A stretch of 41,390 nt of DNA from Eubacterium sp. An11 (GCF_002161065.1 NZ_NFLV01000028.1:1-41390), one strand, 5' to 3'; shown: positions 7,775-16,538, counted from the stretch's first letter. Notes: generated by a model not told the origin, from the sequence alone. Translations and numbers: made by a program.

Positions 7775-8433
7775 CGATAACCGCACCCCCAAACTGTTTC
7801 AATATAATTGTGCAGCGTATATGCCGCAAACTTAGCCCGTATTTTCCGAATATGTTCCATGATGGTGTCGCTATTCCCGCCCCCATCCAATCCCCACACA
7901 AGCTCATAGATTCGTTCCCGATCAAAGACCTGTCCTGCATTGAGGGAAAGAAGCTCCACAATTTCAAACTCCCGTTTCGACAGCAGGATGTTCTGACTAT
8001 TGATTGCAGCTGTCCGGGCCGAGTAATCCAATGCCAATTCACCAAAGATGCGAACCGCAGAATTATTCTGGCGGCGCTGCTCCCGCCGCAGGTGCGCGGC
8101 AATTCGCGCCCCCAATTCGTCCAGATCAAAGGGTTTCACAATATAGTCATCTGCCCCAACCTGAAAACCTACGATCTTATCGCTGGATTCAATGCGGGCC
8201 GTCAGAAATAAAATGGGACAAGTGATATAATCCCGTATCTTCTGGCATACGGTCAGCCCGTCTATGTCCGGCATATTGATATCCAACAAAATCAAATCCG
8301 GGTTACTTGCGATTTTTTGGAGCGCTTCTTGGCCGCTGTATGCAGTCAAAATATCATATTGAGTTTGAAAGTAACTTTGTATCATATCGACGATACCATG
8401 TTCATCATCGACAATCAGTATTTTAGATCTCAT
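7762..8433 (-). CDS. response regulator, OmpR family (cassette 1)
   Basis: This 223-residue regulator starts at ATG 8433 behind GAGGTGAGG. The receiver domain shows the acidic pair (VDDEHG), the phosphoacceptor in LILLDINMPDIDG and lysine in VKPF. The winged-helix domain ends ETVWGCGYRW. It is expected to bind the CTCAA repeats at 6650-6669 and 8470-8490, switching on the exporter and its own gene. Confidence 0.94.
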   Translation of the reverse strand: MRSKILIVDDEHGIVDMIQSYFQTQYDILTAYSGQEALQKIASNPDLILLDINMPDIDGLTVCQKIRDYITCPILFLTARIESSDKIVGFQVGADDYIVKPFDLDELGARIAAHLRREQRRQNNSAVRIFGELALDYSARTAAINSQNILLSKREFEIVELLSLNAGQVFDRERIYELVWGLDGGGNSDTIMEHIRKIRAKFAAYTLHNYIETVWGCGYRWNA

Positions 8434-8469
8434 AATCCTCACCTCTATTTATTTTATCATATAGTGCAA

Positions 8470-8490
8470 ATCTCAAAAAACGCTCAACTT
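8470..8490 (-). promoter_or_regulatory. candidate regulator box in front of the cassette-1 two-component genes
   Basis: The plus strand reads ATCTCAAAAAACGCTCAAC, again two CTCAA half-sites 11 bp apart. On the minus strand TATGATAAAAT lies downstream as a possible -10 region. This fits autoregulation of the regulator gene. Confidence 0.5.
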
Positions 8491-8625
8491 TTTAGTAACT
8501 AATGTATTATGCGCCATTCTCTACCTTCATTCATTTTCTAAATTGGGAAAGATTTTTACTTTATGCCGTCTTGAAGCAGAATGTAAAGAAAAATCTATAC
8601 AAAGTTTTGATTTAGCGGGTAGTTT

Positions 8626-8786
8626 CCGTCCTTTCCAGCGTATTATTGGCGAAGCAAAAACAAGGGTTTGGGAAGTTCCCAACAAGCAAAAATCTCCGCC
8701 CGTCAACAGGCCGGAAACGGAGATTTTGCGGAAGTGTAGCCACACTTCCTATGCTTGCTCTGTTATGACTTCCCCGGAAAGGACGG
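8626..8786. other. nested inverted repeats upstream of tnpW
   Basis: CCGTCCTTTCC (8626-8636) is the perfect complement of GGAAAGGACGG (8776-8786). Inside lie TTGGGAA-G-TTCCCAA (8669-8683), AAAATCTCCG with CGGAGATTTT (8689-8727) and GGAAGTGT with ACACTTCC (8730-8749). No gene is seen between 8434 and 8793. Such a stack could be a transfer-origin remnant, a structured RNA, or the control region of the transposase genes. Confidence 0.5.
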
Positions 8787-8793
8787 GAATGGA

Positions 8794-9051
8794 ATGGAAG
8801 AGAAACGAAGCCCCAAAGAGAGCGATTATTTGCCAAAACGGGGAAATCCGCTGCAAGAAACTGTCTGTTACAGGCTCGGCGGGACGGTCTATGAAGTACA
8901 TACTTCCTGCGGCGGTACAGAACTGCTCTATGACAAGATGGTACGCCTCATTCGCTCGGAAGCTATTGCCGCATCTGCTGACAAAGAGGACAAACCGCAG
9001 TATAATAAGGACAGCAACCTGTTTGTCGGGCGTTCATTACAGGAGGAATGA
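8794..9051 (+). CDS. tnpW: TnpW-like transposon-encoded protein
   Basis: This 85-residue protein (MEEKRSPKESDYLPKRG...) has the core RLGGTVYEVHTSCGGTELLYDKMVRLI. That core resembles the small TnpW family proteins encoded next to TnpX-type serine recombinases of Tn4451-like elements. The start at 8794 gives the family-like N-terminus; an upstream ATG at 8755 falls in the structured region. It ends three bases before the recombinase gene. Its function is not established. Context suggests a cofactor or regulator of recombination. Confidence 0.75.
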   Translation: MEEKRSPKESDYLPKRGNPLQETVCYRLGGTVYEVHTSCGGTELLYDKMVRLIRSEAIAASADKEDKPQYNKDSNLFVGRSLQEE

Positions 9052-10691
<1,640 letters not shown>

Positions 10692-10705
<14 letters not shown>

Positions 10706-10727
10706 CTTTTCAGCCATGCCGCCCTGC
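10692..10727 (+). terminator. hairpin at the end of tnpX
   Basis: GCAGGACGGCATG pairs with CATGCCGCCCTGC with one mismatch around a ten-base loop. It overlaps the recombinase stop codon. It separates tnpX from the convergent DUF3788 gene. No T-run follows on the plus strand. Confidence 0.45.
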
Positions 10728-10732
10728 GACAA

Positions 10733-11170
10733 TCAAATTACTTCCTTATGGGCGCTCGCCTTCTTGTTTGGTTTTCTTTTTATTCCCAGCAGTTTAACAA
10801 AATCATCAAATAAGGCTGTATCTGTTGGCTCAAACATTAACCATTTTCCGTCGTGATAGGTTTTAGTTTCATCATAAATTTTCTGCACTTCTTTTGAATA
10901 ACTATTTCTATCTGTATCAAATTTTAATTGTTCATCTTTCCCTAAGATAATCATAAATCCTACACAGTTTTCCCTTGCGTACAATGCACAAAGCGTTTTT
11001 CCGCCACGACGATATTTATACTCATAAGTCCACGCTTTACCACCTTTGTTCCATAAACATTCCATGTCATACTTTTCATCAATTAAAGCACAAAGTTTAT
11101 TCCATATATCATATAATGATTGTCCGATTAAAGCAGTCATTTCTTCTGCATTAGGTATTTTATCCAGCAT
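10733..11170 (-). CDS. DUF3788 family protein
   Basis: This 145-residue protein starts at ATG 11170 behind GGAGAAACGAAT. The sequence pattern (LIGQSLYDIWNKLCALIDEKYDMECLWN, then YKYRRGGKTLCALYARENCVGFMIILGK) matches my recollection of DUF3788, a YdhG/YjbR-like fold of unknown role. It is more AT-rich than tnpX. It faces tnpX convergently and may be a passenger at the right edge of the transposon or a later insertion. Confidence 0.65.
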   Translation of the reverse strand: MLDKIPNAEEMTALIGQSLYDIWNKLCALIDEKYDMECLWNKGGKAWTYEYKYRRGGKTLCALYARENCVGFMIILGKDEQLKFDTDRNSYSKEVQKIYDETKTYHDGKWLMFEPTDTALFDDFVKLLGIKRKPNKKASAHKEVI

Positions 11171-11279
11171 ATTCGTTTCTCCTTTATAACTTTCAATTTG
11201 TTTCTGCCTACATTCTACCAAAGACACGTCTGGAATACTATCCTAAATAAAAAGTCTCAAAAAATTTTCTCTCCAGAGT

Positions 11280-11308
11280 TGCTATCTACATATCTCATAC
11301 GTATGGAA
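11280..11308 (+). promoter_or_regulatory. promoter with CATACGTATG palindrome, upstream of parM
   Basis: TTGCTA and TATGGA are spaced by 17 bases, and the perfect palindrome CATACGTATG (11297-11306) overlaps the -10 element. Almost the same sequence occurs at 30133-30161, 18.9 kb away, upstream of the DUF5348 operon. A shared repressor or partition protein is the simplest reading. Confidence 0.5.
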
Positions 11309-11340
11309 TAAGTAGAAATCAATATAAGGAGTGACGCATT

Positions 11341-12273
11341 ATGATAAAAAAACTGACTATCCCCGTGGATCACGGGAACCGGAACATGAAGACCACCCAT
11401 TTTCTTTTCACTACGGGGCTCTCATCCACTGACCGTAAGCCTGCAGGCCGGGAGGATTTCCTTCAGACTGACGGGAAGTTTTATGTTTTGAGTGACAAGC
11501 GGATCCCGTATCAGAGGGACAAGACGCAGGATGAGCGTTTTTCCATCCTGACGAGGTTTGCTATTGCAAAGGAACTGGAGCGTACCGGTCAGGTAACGGA
11601 AGAAGATGTGGTGCAGGTATCGCTGCCGATTGGCGTGCCGCCCAAGCATTACGCTGAATTGGCGGAGCGGTATCGGGAGTATTTCCTGGGAGACGGAAAG
11701 GTGCAGGATCTGGTGTATAACGGAAGAACCTACCATACCTGCATCCGGGACGTAGCTGTATATCCCCAGGCGTATGCCGCTATGATGATCGAGGGAGAAA
11801 AAATCCGGCAGGTCCACAAGGCTGTAGGGATTGACATTGGCGGATTTACATCGGATTTTCTGCTGATGCGGAGTGGAAGCCCATGTCTGGACTATTGCGA
11901 TTCCATGGAAAAGGGTGTCATCACCATGTATAACGATATCATTTCCAGTGTCAACGGGGATCACGATATGCTGCTGGAGGAAACTGACATTGACAGTATC
12001 CTGGAAGGCAAGACGGAATATTATCCGGAAATGGTGGTACATACCGTGGAAGAAATGGCCCGGAATTTTGTGACCGACCTGCTCAGCAGTGTCCGGGAAC
12101 GGGGCATTGACACGAAATCTACCTATACTATATTCATCGGAGGCGGAGCCATCTTACTCCGGCGGTTCCTGGAAAGTTCCAGCCGTCTGATCAAGTATCA
12201 GTTTATGGATGATATTTTTGCAAATGCGAAAGGGTACGGCATCCTGTACCGCAGTTCTTTAGCAGGGAAGTGA
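11341..12273 (+). CDS. parM: ParM/StbA-type actin-like segregation ATPase
   Basis: This 310-residue protein has the layout of bacterial actin-like plasmid proteins. It contains phosphate loop 1 (IPVDHGNRNMKT), a second phosphate loop (AVGIDIGGFTSDF) and an adenosine motif (IFIGGGAILLRRFLES). AAGGAG lies nine bases before the ATG. Such proteins form filaments that push replicated circles apart. In an ICE it would stabilise the excised, replicating circle. The downstream gene is a ParR-like adaptor, four bases away. The promoter carries a palindrome that may be the operator or part of the centromere. Confidence 0.85.
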   Translation: MIKKLTIPVDHGNRNMKTTHFLFTTGLSSTDRKPAGREDFLQTDGKFYVLSDKRIPYQRDKTQDERFSILTRFAIAKELERTGQVTEEDVVQVSLPIGVPPKHYAELAERYREYFLGDGKVQDLVYNGRTYHTCIRDVAVYPQAYAAMMIEGEKIRQVHKAVGIDIGGFTSDFLLMRSGSPCLDYCDSMEKGVITMYNDIISSVNGDHDMLLEETDIDSILEGKTEYYPEMVVHTVEEMARNFVTDLLSSVRERGIDTKSTYTIFIGGGAILLRRFLESSSRLIKYQFMDDIFANAKGYGILYRSSLAGK

Positions 12274-12277
12274 TGAT

Positions 12278-12679
12278 GTGGGAAAGAAAAATCCATATGT
12301 ATTTACGATAGGGTTTGACAAGAAAAATCCGGAGCATTTGGAAGTCGTAGAGATCCTGAACGGAACAGAGAAAAAGGCGGCGCTGATTGCGGAAGCAATC
12401 CTGCAGTATACAGGGAAGAAGTCCGGAGGAGATACCGGAGTCTCCCAGGAAAGCATCCAAGCGATGGTGCGTCTTCTGGTACGGCAGGAAATGGAACGGA
12501 TTGCTGACGAGGCTCCTGTTTCAGACTTTGGAACTTCAGGCAGCCAGCAGCTGCAGCCGGAGGCAGATAAGAAACCTGCAGAGGCTGTAATCGAGGATCT
12601 GAACGAGGAAGGTCCTCCGATTGATGAACGAACAATGCAGGATATTGCGGATGCCATGGCAGCATTTAGAAATATGTGA
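12278..12679 (+). CDS. parR: ParR-like partition adaptor
   Basis: This 133-residue protein starts with GTG four bases after the parM stop. The N-terminal third (YVFTIGFDKKNPEHLEVVEILNG, then KKAALIAEAILQY) has the ribbon-helix-helix pattern of Firmicute ParR-like proteins that follow parM. The C-terminal half is acidic and low in complexity, as expected for the filament-contacting tail. It should bind centromere repeats and cap ParM filaments. The CATACGTATG palindrome upstream of parM is one candidate site. Confidence 0.7.
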   Translation: MGKKNPYVFTIGFDKKNPEHLEVVEILNGTEKKAALIAEAILQYTGKKSGGDTGVSQESIQAMVRLLVRQEMERIADEAPVSDFGTSGSQQLQPEADKKPAEAVIEDLNEEGPPIDERTMQDIADAMAAFRNM

Positions 12680-12691
12680 TACAGGTCTTTA

Positions 12692-12722
12692 GGGAGAACT
12701 CGCAGTGGTTCTCCCGATTTTT
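12692..12722 (+). terminator. terminator of parM-parR
   Basis: GGGAGAAC pairs perfectly with GTTCTCCC around an eight-base loop and is followed by GATTTTTC. It lies 12 bases after the parR stop. Confidence 0.75.
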
Positions 12723-12740
12723 CACCGTTTTTTCAGAATT

Positions 12741-12797
12741 TCCATAGAAAATCCATAGAACTTCTATAAAGATTTCCGAGAAGTGTCTCTTACAATG
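12741..12797 (+). promoter_or_regulatory. orphan regulated promoter with 11-bp repeats
   Basis: Three tandem 11-mers (CCATAGAAAAT, CCATAGAACTT, CTATAAAGATT) precede TTACAAT (-10-like) at 12791-12797. AGAGGTGG and an ATG at 12813 follow. The only frame there has 21 codons. The arrangement resembles a two-component-controlled exporter promoter whose genes have been lost and replaced by the convergent XRE gene. Confidence 0.45.
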
Positions 12798-12810
12798 GCA
12801 GAAGAGGTGG

Positions 12811-13155
12811 TTATGTGGGGTTCTCTGTCCGGGTATGTAGTCCTTTCAAGAGGCCTCGCAGCGTTTGCAGCACAATAACCTGCTCTTCTTCGGAGCAGGA
12901 CTCCAACTCTATCAGGATCTGCTGCATCGTCGTACTGCCGCTATTGTTCTTACGGTCTTTGATCACCGCATCAATAGAAATGTTCAGATAGGACGCCAGG
13001 GAGCAGAGACTGTCAAAACGAGGGTTCGCCTTATAAGTTTCGATATCTGAAATTGTACGAAGGGATACGTGGGACCGTTCCGCAAGCGTATTCTGCGATA
13101 ATTCCAAATTCATTCTGGCTTCTCTTACAGCATCCCCCAATCGTTGTCTATACAT
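12811..13155 (-). CDS. XRE-family transcriptional regulator
   Basis: This 114-residue protein has an N-terminal helix-turn-helix (GDAVREARMNLELSQNTLAERSHVSLRTISDIE) and a short helical C-terminus (QQILIELESCSEEEQVIVLQTL). The GAGGTGATTGG before the ATG is a good ribosome binding site. It is divergent from the sigma/HTH locus at 13567. The region between carries several palindromic candidates for its operator, so it probably represses itself and the element switch genes, like other ICE repressors. Confidence 0.88.
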   Translation of the reverse strand: MYRQRLGDAVREARMNLELSQNTLAERSHVSLRTISDIETYKANPRFDSLCSLASYLNISIDAVIKDRKNNSGSTTMQQILIELESCSEEEQVIVLQTLRGLLKGLHTRTENPT

Positions 13156-13195
13156 CCAATCACCTCATTTCCTGCATATATTTTACCGCAGACAA

Positions 13196-13401
13196 GCAGT
13201 ATATGAAATGCGTTATCCTGCGTATTGACAGGCGATATAACGCATATAAAGAGGGGGAATCTACGGAAGATAAGGTGTGAACAGCCGGATGGATCAGACG
13301 CTATCTGAAACAATTTCAAAAAAATCCTGCTTCTTTTTGCAGGTGAAGAAACTCTTTTACACGCAGTATATGTGTTGGTTCCGACCACATATACTGCGTG
13401 T
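13196..13401. promoter_or_regulatory. operator-like repeats between the XRE gene and sigma locus
   Basis: The decamer GCAGTATATG occurs at 13196-13205 and 13363-13372, and inverted at 13388-13397. The last two form a perfect 16-bp inverted repeat (ACACGCAGTATATGTG, loop of 11 bases, 13359-13401). A second inverted repeat, ATGCGTTAT/ATAACGCAT, lies at 13208-13245. These are probable binding sites for the XRE protein, or a transfer or partition site. Confidence 0.55.
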
Positions 13402-13436
13402 TCTCATGTAAAGTTAAATCCGCCGGATAGGATCGG

Positions 13437-13496
13437 GCTGCCGTTGGCAGCTTTCGGTCTTATTTTTTTGCCGTGGGAACGGAACGAAAGACTGCC
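13437..13496 (+). promoter_or_regulatory. leader with mutually exclusive hairpins
   Basis: GCTGCC-GTT-GGCAGC (13437-13451) competes with GGCAGCTTTCG (13446-13456) pairing to CGAAAG-A-CTGCC (13485-13496). TATTTTTTTG lies in between. The overlap of GGCAG in both structures is the hallmark of an attenuator-type switch, here upstream of the sigma gene at 13567. Confidence 0.35.
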
Positions 13497-13566
13497 AGGG
13501 TGCCGCTCGCCGCCGGCCTTCTGAATTTCTTTGGAACTACAGATGAAATTCAGGAGGAATCAACAT

Positions 13567-14007
13567 ATGAATGAAAAACATACCTATTCGGGAGATCGGA
13601 CAAAGAACCATTTTACGGCATACTTACTGGAATTTATCAAAGGGCGCAGGAGCAGTTACCTGGACAAAAAGATCCGGACGGAGAAGGACTCCTTCTTGAT
13701 GGAGGAAATTGCGGAGATTGAAGAACGGATCACATTTGAAGAAATGAGGGAGAACCAGGAGCGGGAAGAGATTCTGCTCAAAGAGGCTGCAGGTGAGTTC
13801 CCGGAGTGGAACGAACTCTCGGATGAAAAACTTGTGAAATCGCTGCTGATGCTCAATGAGAAAGAACGGGAGCTGATCTATCTTCACGTATTTGAGGAGC
13901 GCTCGTTTAAAAAGATTGGTCAGATGACCGGGATGACAGCAGAGCGCTGCAAGGATGCGTACTTCTATGCAATCCGTAAAATACGCAAAAGATTGGGGGA
14001 TAAATAG
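13567..14007 (+). CDS. sigma-70-like factor of the ICE backbone
   Basis: This 146-residue protein starts at ATG 13567 behind AGGAGG; the upstream in-frame ATGs lack such a site. The C-terminal 60 residues form a region-4-like HTH (LMLNEKERELIYLHVFEERSFKKIGQMTGMTAERCKDAYFYAIRKIRKRL). The N-terminal part (TAYLLEFIKGRRSSYLDKK) matches the usual start of small ICE sigma factors. It is only distantly similar to the cassette sigma factors at 2602 and 20730. The HTH gene follows one base after its stop. Confidence 0.82.
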   Translation: MNEKHTYSGDRTKNHFTAYLLEFIKGRRSSYLDKKIRTEKDSFLMEEIAEIEERITFEEMRENQEREEILLKEAAGEFPEWNELSDEKLVKSLLMLNEKERELIYLHVFEERSFKKIGQMTGMTAERCKDAYFYAIRKIRKRLGDK

Positions 14008-14008
14008 G

Positions 14009-14197
14009 ATGAGCTTTGATGAATTATTATTCCGGGCGAAAGCCGGCGACATGGAAGCGAAGACAGAGATCTTTGCGATGTACCGTCCATTGCTGATCAA
14101 GAACGCACTGGTGAACGGAAGATTTGATGAAGATCTGTACCAGGAACTGGCAGTAGAGCTGATGAAGTGTATCCGGTATTTCCGGGATGTGGAGTAA
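14009..14197 (+). CDS. small HTH protein paired with the sigma factor
   Basis: This 62-residue protein (MSFDELLFRAKAGDMEAKTEIFAMYRPLLIKNALV...) resembles the region-2-like helical proteins that accompany ICE sigma genes. TAGGATG places its start one base after the previous stop, implying coupled translation. The 3' end (ELMKCIRYFRDVE) and the following 100 bases are duplicated at 20099-20262. Confidence 0.78.
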   Translation: MSFDELLFRAKAGDMEAKTEIFAMYRPLLIKNALVNGRFDEDLYQELAVELMKCIRYFRDVE

Positions 14198-14300
14198 TTA
14201 AGAAGGGACCGGGCGGTGTAAGCTGCCCGGTCCCTTCGATAAGGATACTATTATTAATTATGTGATAGAAACAGGATAAAAGGTTAATATTTTGTATCGC
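14137..14300 (+). repeat. duplicated segment, copy 1 (3' end of HTH gene and terminator)
   Basis: This is homologous to 20099-20262 and includes the last codons of the HTH gene and the AAGGGACCGGGC/GCCCGGTCCCTT terminator. The homology ends at about 14300, exactly where a truncated XRE gene begins. The AT-rich cargo therefore probably entered here. Confidence 0.6.
14203..14236 (+). terminator. terminator of sigma/HTH operon
   Basis: AAGGGACCGGGC pairs perfectly with GCCCGGTCCCTT around a ten-base loop, five bases after the HTH stop. The 3' tail is short of T residues (CGATAAGG). Confidence 0.65.
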
Positions 14301-14302
14301 CA

Positions 14303-14512
14303 CACAAGAAGCCCACAGGTCTTGATAAGCTTGATCACGACCGGGAGGCTAGGGATTGTCCCTTTATTCTCAATGTTGGCGAGATACCGCCACTCAATAC
14401 CTACCATTTCCGCCAGCGCCTTACGCGCCAGACGCCGGGCTTTCCGCGCAGCCTTTACATCCGCGCCGAAAGTTTCAAAGCCGGGGCAATCTTCTACTTT
14501 CGCTATATAACA
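14303..14512 (-). pseudogene. XRE-family HTH gene fragment
   Basis: Read on the minus strand the 70 codons give FGADVKAARKARRLARKALAEMVG followed by IEWRYLANIENKGTIPSLPVV. This is a clear XRE helix-turn-helix of the kind found in conjugative transposons. There is no start codon and no natural end. The frame hits a stop just upstream (14513-14515) and runs into foreign sequence at 14302. It marks the left edge of the AT-rich cargo. Confidence 0.7.
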
Positions 14513-14697
14513 TTACCCATTTACATTGTATAATTCATATTTACCCAATGGAATGTTGTTATGCAGGTAGATTAAACTTTATAATTCATATTTCTGTTAA
14601 GCAGCACTTTGTTAAGTTGACAAGGCCACCTCATAATATTATAATTGAGTTGACAAAATCAACACATCTCATTCTAAAAAATGTTACGGAGGGTATT

Positions 14698-15192
14698 ATG
14701 GCAATAGAGTTAGTAGCTGCGTATGATTTTCCCAAAGAAGTACGAGTGCTTTTTACAGAATACACAACAATGCTTACAAACAGTGATCCTACTTTCAAAA
14801 AATATCTCGACATACAAAATTATAATGACGAATTAGATAATTTAAGCAATAAATACGGTTTACCAGATGGACGATTATATTTGGCTTATTATAACGGTGT
14901 ATTGGCTGGGTGCATAGGATTAAAAAAGATTGACGAAGCTAAATGCGAAATGAAACGATTATATGTACGCCCAGCATATCGTAAACAGCATATAGCAACT
15001 GTCCTTGTCCGTCAAATCATAAGCGATGCCAAATCAATCGGTTATAAATTTATGTTTTTAGACACTCTGCCCTTTTTGCAGGGGGCTATAAATATGTATA
15101 AAAAAATTGGGTTCAAAGAAATCTCAAGCTATAATAATAGTCCTATGGAAACGTCAATCTTTATGAGATTAGATTTAAGCGAGGAACTATAA
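14698..15192 (+). CDS. GNAT-family N-acetyltransferase
   Basis: This 164-residue protein starts at ATG 14698 behind CGGAGGG. The acetyl-CoA binding core is visible: LYLAYYNGVLAGCIGLKKID (beta strands 2-4) and MKRLYVRPAYRKQHIATVLV (the R/Q-x-x-G-x-A loop with H in place of G). It ends with LGFKE-like KKIGFKEISSY. It acetylates an unknown small molecule or protein amine. It is AT-rich like the following MarR gene (38 bases away), with which it may form a pair. The 14513-14697 stretch contains two TATAATTCATATTT motifs that could serve as promoters. Confidence 0.85.
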   Translation: MAIELVAAYDFPKEVRVLFTEYTTMLTNSDPTFKKYLDIQNYNDELDNLSNKYGLPDGRLYLAYYNGVLAGCIGLKKIDEAKCEMKRLYVRPAYRKQHIATVLVRQIISDAKSIGYKFMFLDTLPFLQGAINMYKKIGFKEISSYNNSPMETSIFMRLDLSEEL

Positions 15193-15229
15193 AAAATAAA
15201 TAGACTTATAGAATGGAGAGTAAGGCATT

Positions 15230-15673
15230 TTGGATAATGAACTTGTTAAAAAAATACGGGAATTTAACCGATACTATACTGTATGGTTGAATGTGCTTAC
15301 TAAGGGTTATTTAGGAACTGATTTTTCGTGGCCGGAGTCGAGAACATTGTTTGAAATATGGCTTTTTCCGGGTATTAACGCAACAGAACTATGTGAGCAT
15401 CTTAATATGGATAAGAGTTACATTAGCAGAATTATTTCTAAATTTGAAAAAAAAGGACTAATAACAAGAGAACTTGTTTTGGGAAGTAAAGGAATTAAAA
15501 AACTATGGCTAACTGAGATTGGAGTGGAAAAAGCAAAGCAAATAGATACCAATGGTGATAATCAAATTATTGATAAGCTCAAAACTATGGATGATGAAAC
15601 GTGTCGTAAACTTTGTAGGGCAATGGTATTTATCGAAAATACTTTGCGAGAGCATGAAAAAGGCAGGAATTGA
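15230..15673 (+). CDS. MarR-family transcriptional regulator
   Basis: This 147-residue protein starts at TTG 15230. The winged helix is seen in GINATELCEHLNMDKSYISRIISKFEKKGLITRE followed by a beta wing (LGSKGIKKLWLTEIG) and dimerisation helices at both ends. MarR proteins usually repress a neighbouring gene until a small ligand binds. The GNAT gene upstream is the obvious partner. The ATG at 15237 is out of frame, so TTG is favoured. Confidence 0.85.
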   Translation: MDNELVKKIREFNRYYTVWLNVLTKGYLGTDFSWPESRTLFEIWLFPGINATELCEHLNMDKSYISRIISKFEKKGLITRELVLGSKGIKKLWLTEIGVEKAKQIDTNGDNQIIDKLKTMDDETCRKLCRAMVFIENTLREHEKGRN

Positions 15674-15808
15674 ATATATAGAGATAAATCATTCTACCAT
15701 CATATCGACCATTACCGAAAAGTTTTGATTTCAATGAACTTTTGCCCTCTAAATGCGTAGGCAGGCGCGGATCGCCCTATTATTATGTCTGCTCCTAAAA
15801 GCAATATC

Positions 15809-15837
15809 TTGACAAGTTATTTTCAAGCAGCTAAAAT
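15809..15837 (+). promoter_or_regulatory. sigma-A promoter of the TetR gene
   Basis: TTGACA (15809-15814) and TAAAAT (15832-15837) are separated by 17 bases and lie 35 bases before the TetR start. This is a near-consensus vegetative promoter. The remaining stretch 15674-15808 holds no gene; it includes one copy of the ATGCGTAGGCA motif (15753-15763). Confidence 0.7.
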
Positions 15838-15872
15838 GAAAGTGACTACTTGCATATATGGAGAGATAGAAA

Positions 15873-16454
15873 ATGGATGATACCAGCCAAAAAATAATTG
15901 ATGCTGCCATGTCCCTTGTAAGAGATAAAGGGTATGTAGCAACGACAACCAAAGACATTGCCAAATTAGCCGGAGTGAATGAATGTACTCTTTTCCGTAA
16001 GTTTCAGTCAAAAAAAGATATTGTGTTAAGTGGGATTGAACAGGAAAAATGGCGCGGAAATTTAACAACTGATGCTTTCAAAAATCTTAAATGGGAGCTT
16101 GCTCCCGATTTAAAAATGTTTATGACAGAGTACATGAACAGAATTACACCTGATTTTGTAAAATTGTCTATTGGACTTAGAGCGCCACAGCTTTACGAAG
16201 ATTCAGCACCACTCATTATGAAAGTTCCGAAAGTTTTTTTGTCTGCATTGGTAAAGTATTTTACTGGAATGGAACAAAGAGGGAAAATTCCGCATCTGGA
16301 TTTTGAGTGTTTAGCTATGTCATTCTTTTCAAGTACATTTGGTTATACGTTTTTAACTGCTTCTTTTGAAAACGAACTATTACCTATCTCACGGGAGCAG
16401 TTTATCAATCAGACAGTTAGAACATTCATTGACGGGATCATGCATCAAACATAA
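15873..16454 (+). CDS. TetR/AcrR-family transcriptional regulator
   Basis: This 193-residue protein has an N-terminal HTH (KIIDAAMSLVRDKGYVATTTKDIAKLAGVNECTLFRKFQSKKDI) and a helical ligand-binding C-terminal domain. GGAGAGATAGAAA precedes the ATG. The gene ends 84 bases before ilvB on the same strand, with a terminator between, so it may control the ilv pair or itself. The effector is unknown. Confidence 0.9.
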   Translation: MDDTSQKIIDAAMSLVRDKGYVATTTKDIAKLAGVNECTLFRKFQSKKDIVLSGIEQEKWRGNLTTDAFKNLKWELAPDLKMFMTEYMNRITPDFVKLSIGLRAPQLYEDSAPLIMKVPKVFLSALVKYFTGMEQRGKIPHLDFECLAMSFFSSTFGYTFLTASFENELLPISREQFINQTVRTFIDGIMHQT

Positions 16455-16459
16455 ATAAT

Positions 16460-16490
16460 ACGGCACCATTTTACTGGTGCCGTATAAAAA
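16460..16490 (+). terminator. terminator between TetR gene and ilvB
   Basis: ACGGCACCA pairs perfectly with TGGTGCCGT around TTTTAC. The plus-strand tail is A-rich, not T-rich, so it may work mainly as a leader structure for ilvB, whose start is 55 bases downstream. Confidence 0.5.
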
Positions 16491-16538
16491 ACAAATATAT
16501 GCAAGCAAGCACACGCAATCATCAAGGAGGCCCAACTA

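Noticed and set aside
13196-13245. Plus-strand promoter TTGACA (13225) with TATAAA (13245)
   Set aside because: The spacing is about 14 bases, too short for a good promoter, and no gene start follows closely; kept only as part of the operator region.
13290-13412. 40-codon frame upstream of the sigma gene
   Set aside because: It has no ribosome binding site and its second half is the 16-bp inverted repeat, so its sequence is explained by the DNA structure.
14356-14697. N-terminal extension of the GNAT gene (frame open from 14356)
   Set aside because: The extension crosses the XRE fragment on the other strand and is unrelated to acetyltransferases; ATG 14698 has CGGAGGG.
16484-16538. T-box or BCAA-responsive leader of ilvB
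   Set aside because: Only 55 bases lie between the hairpin and the start, too little for a T-box, and no leader peptide rich in Leu/Val/Ile is present.
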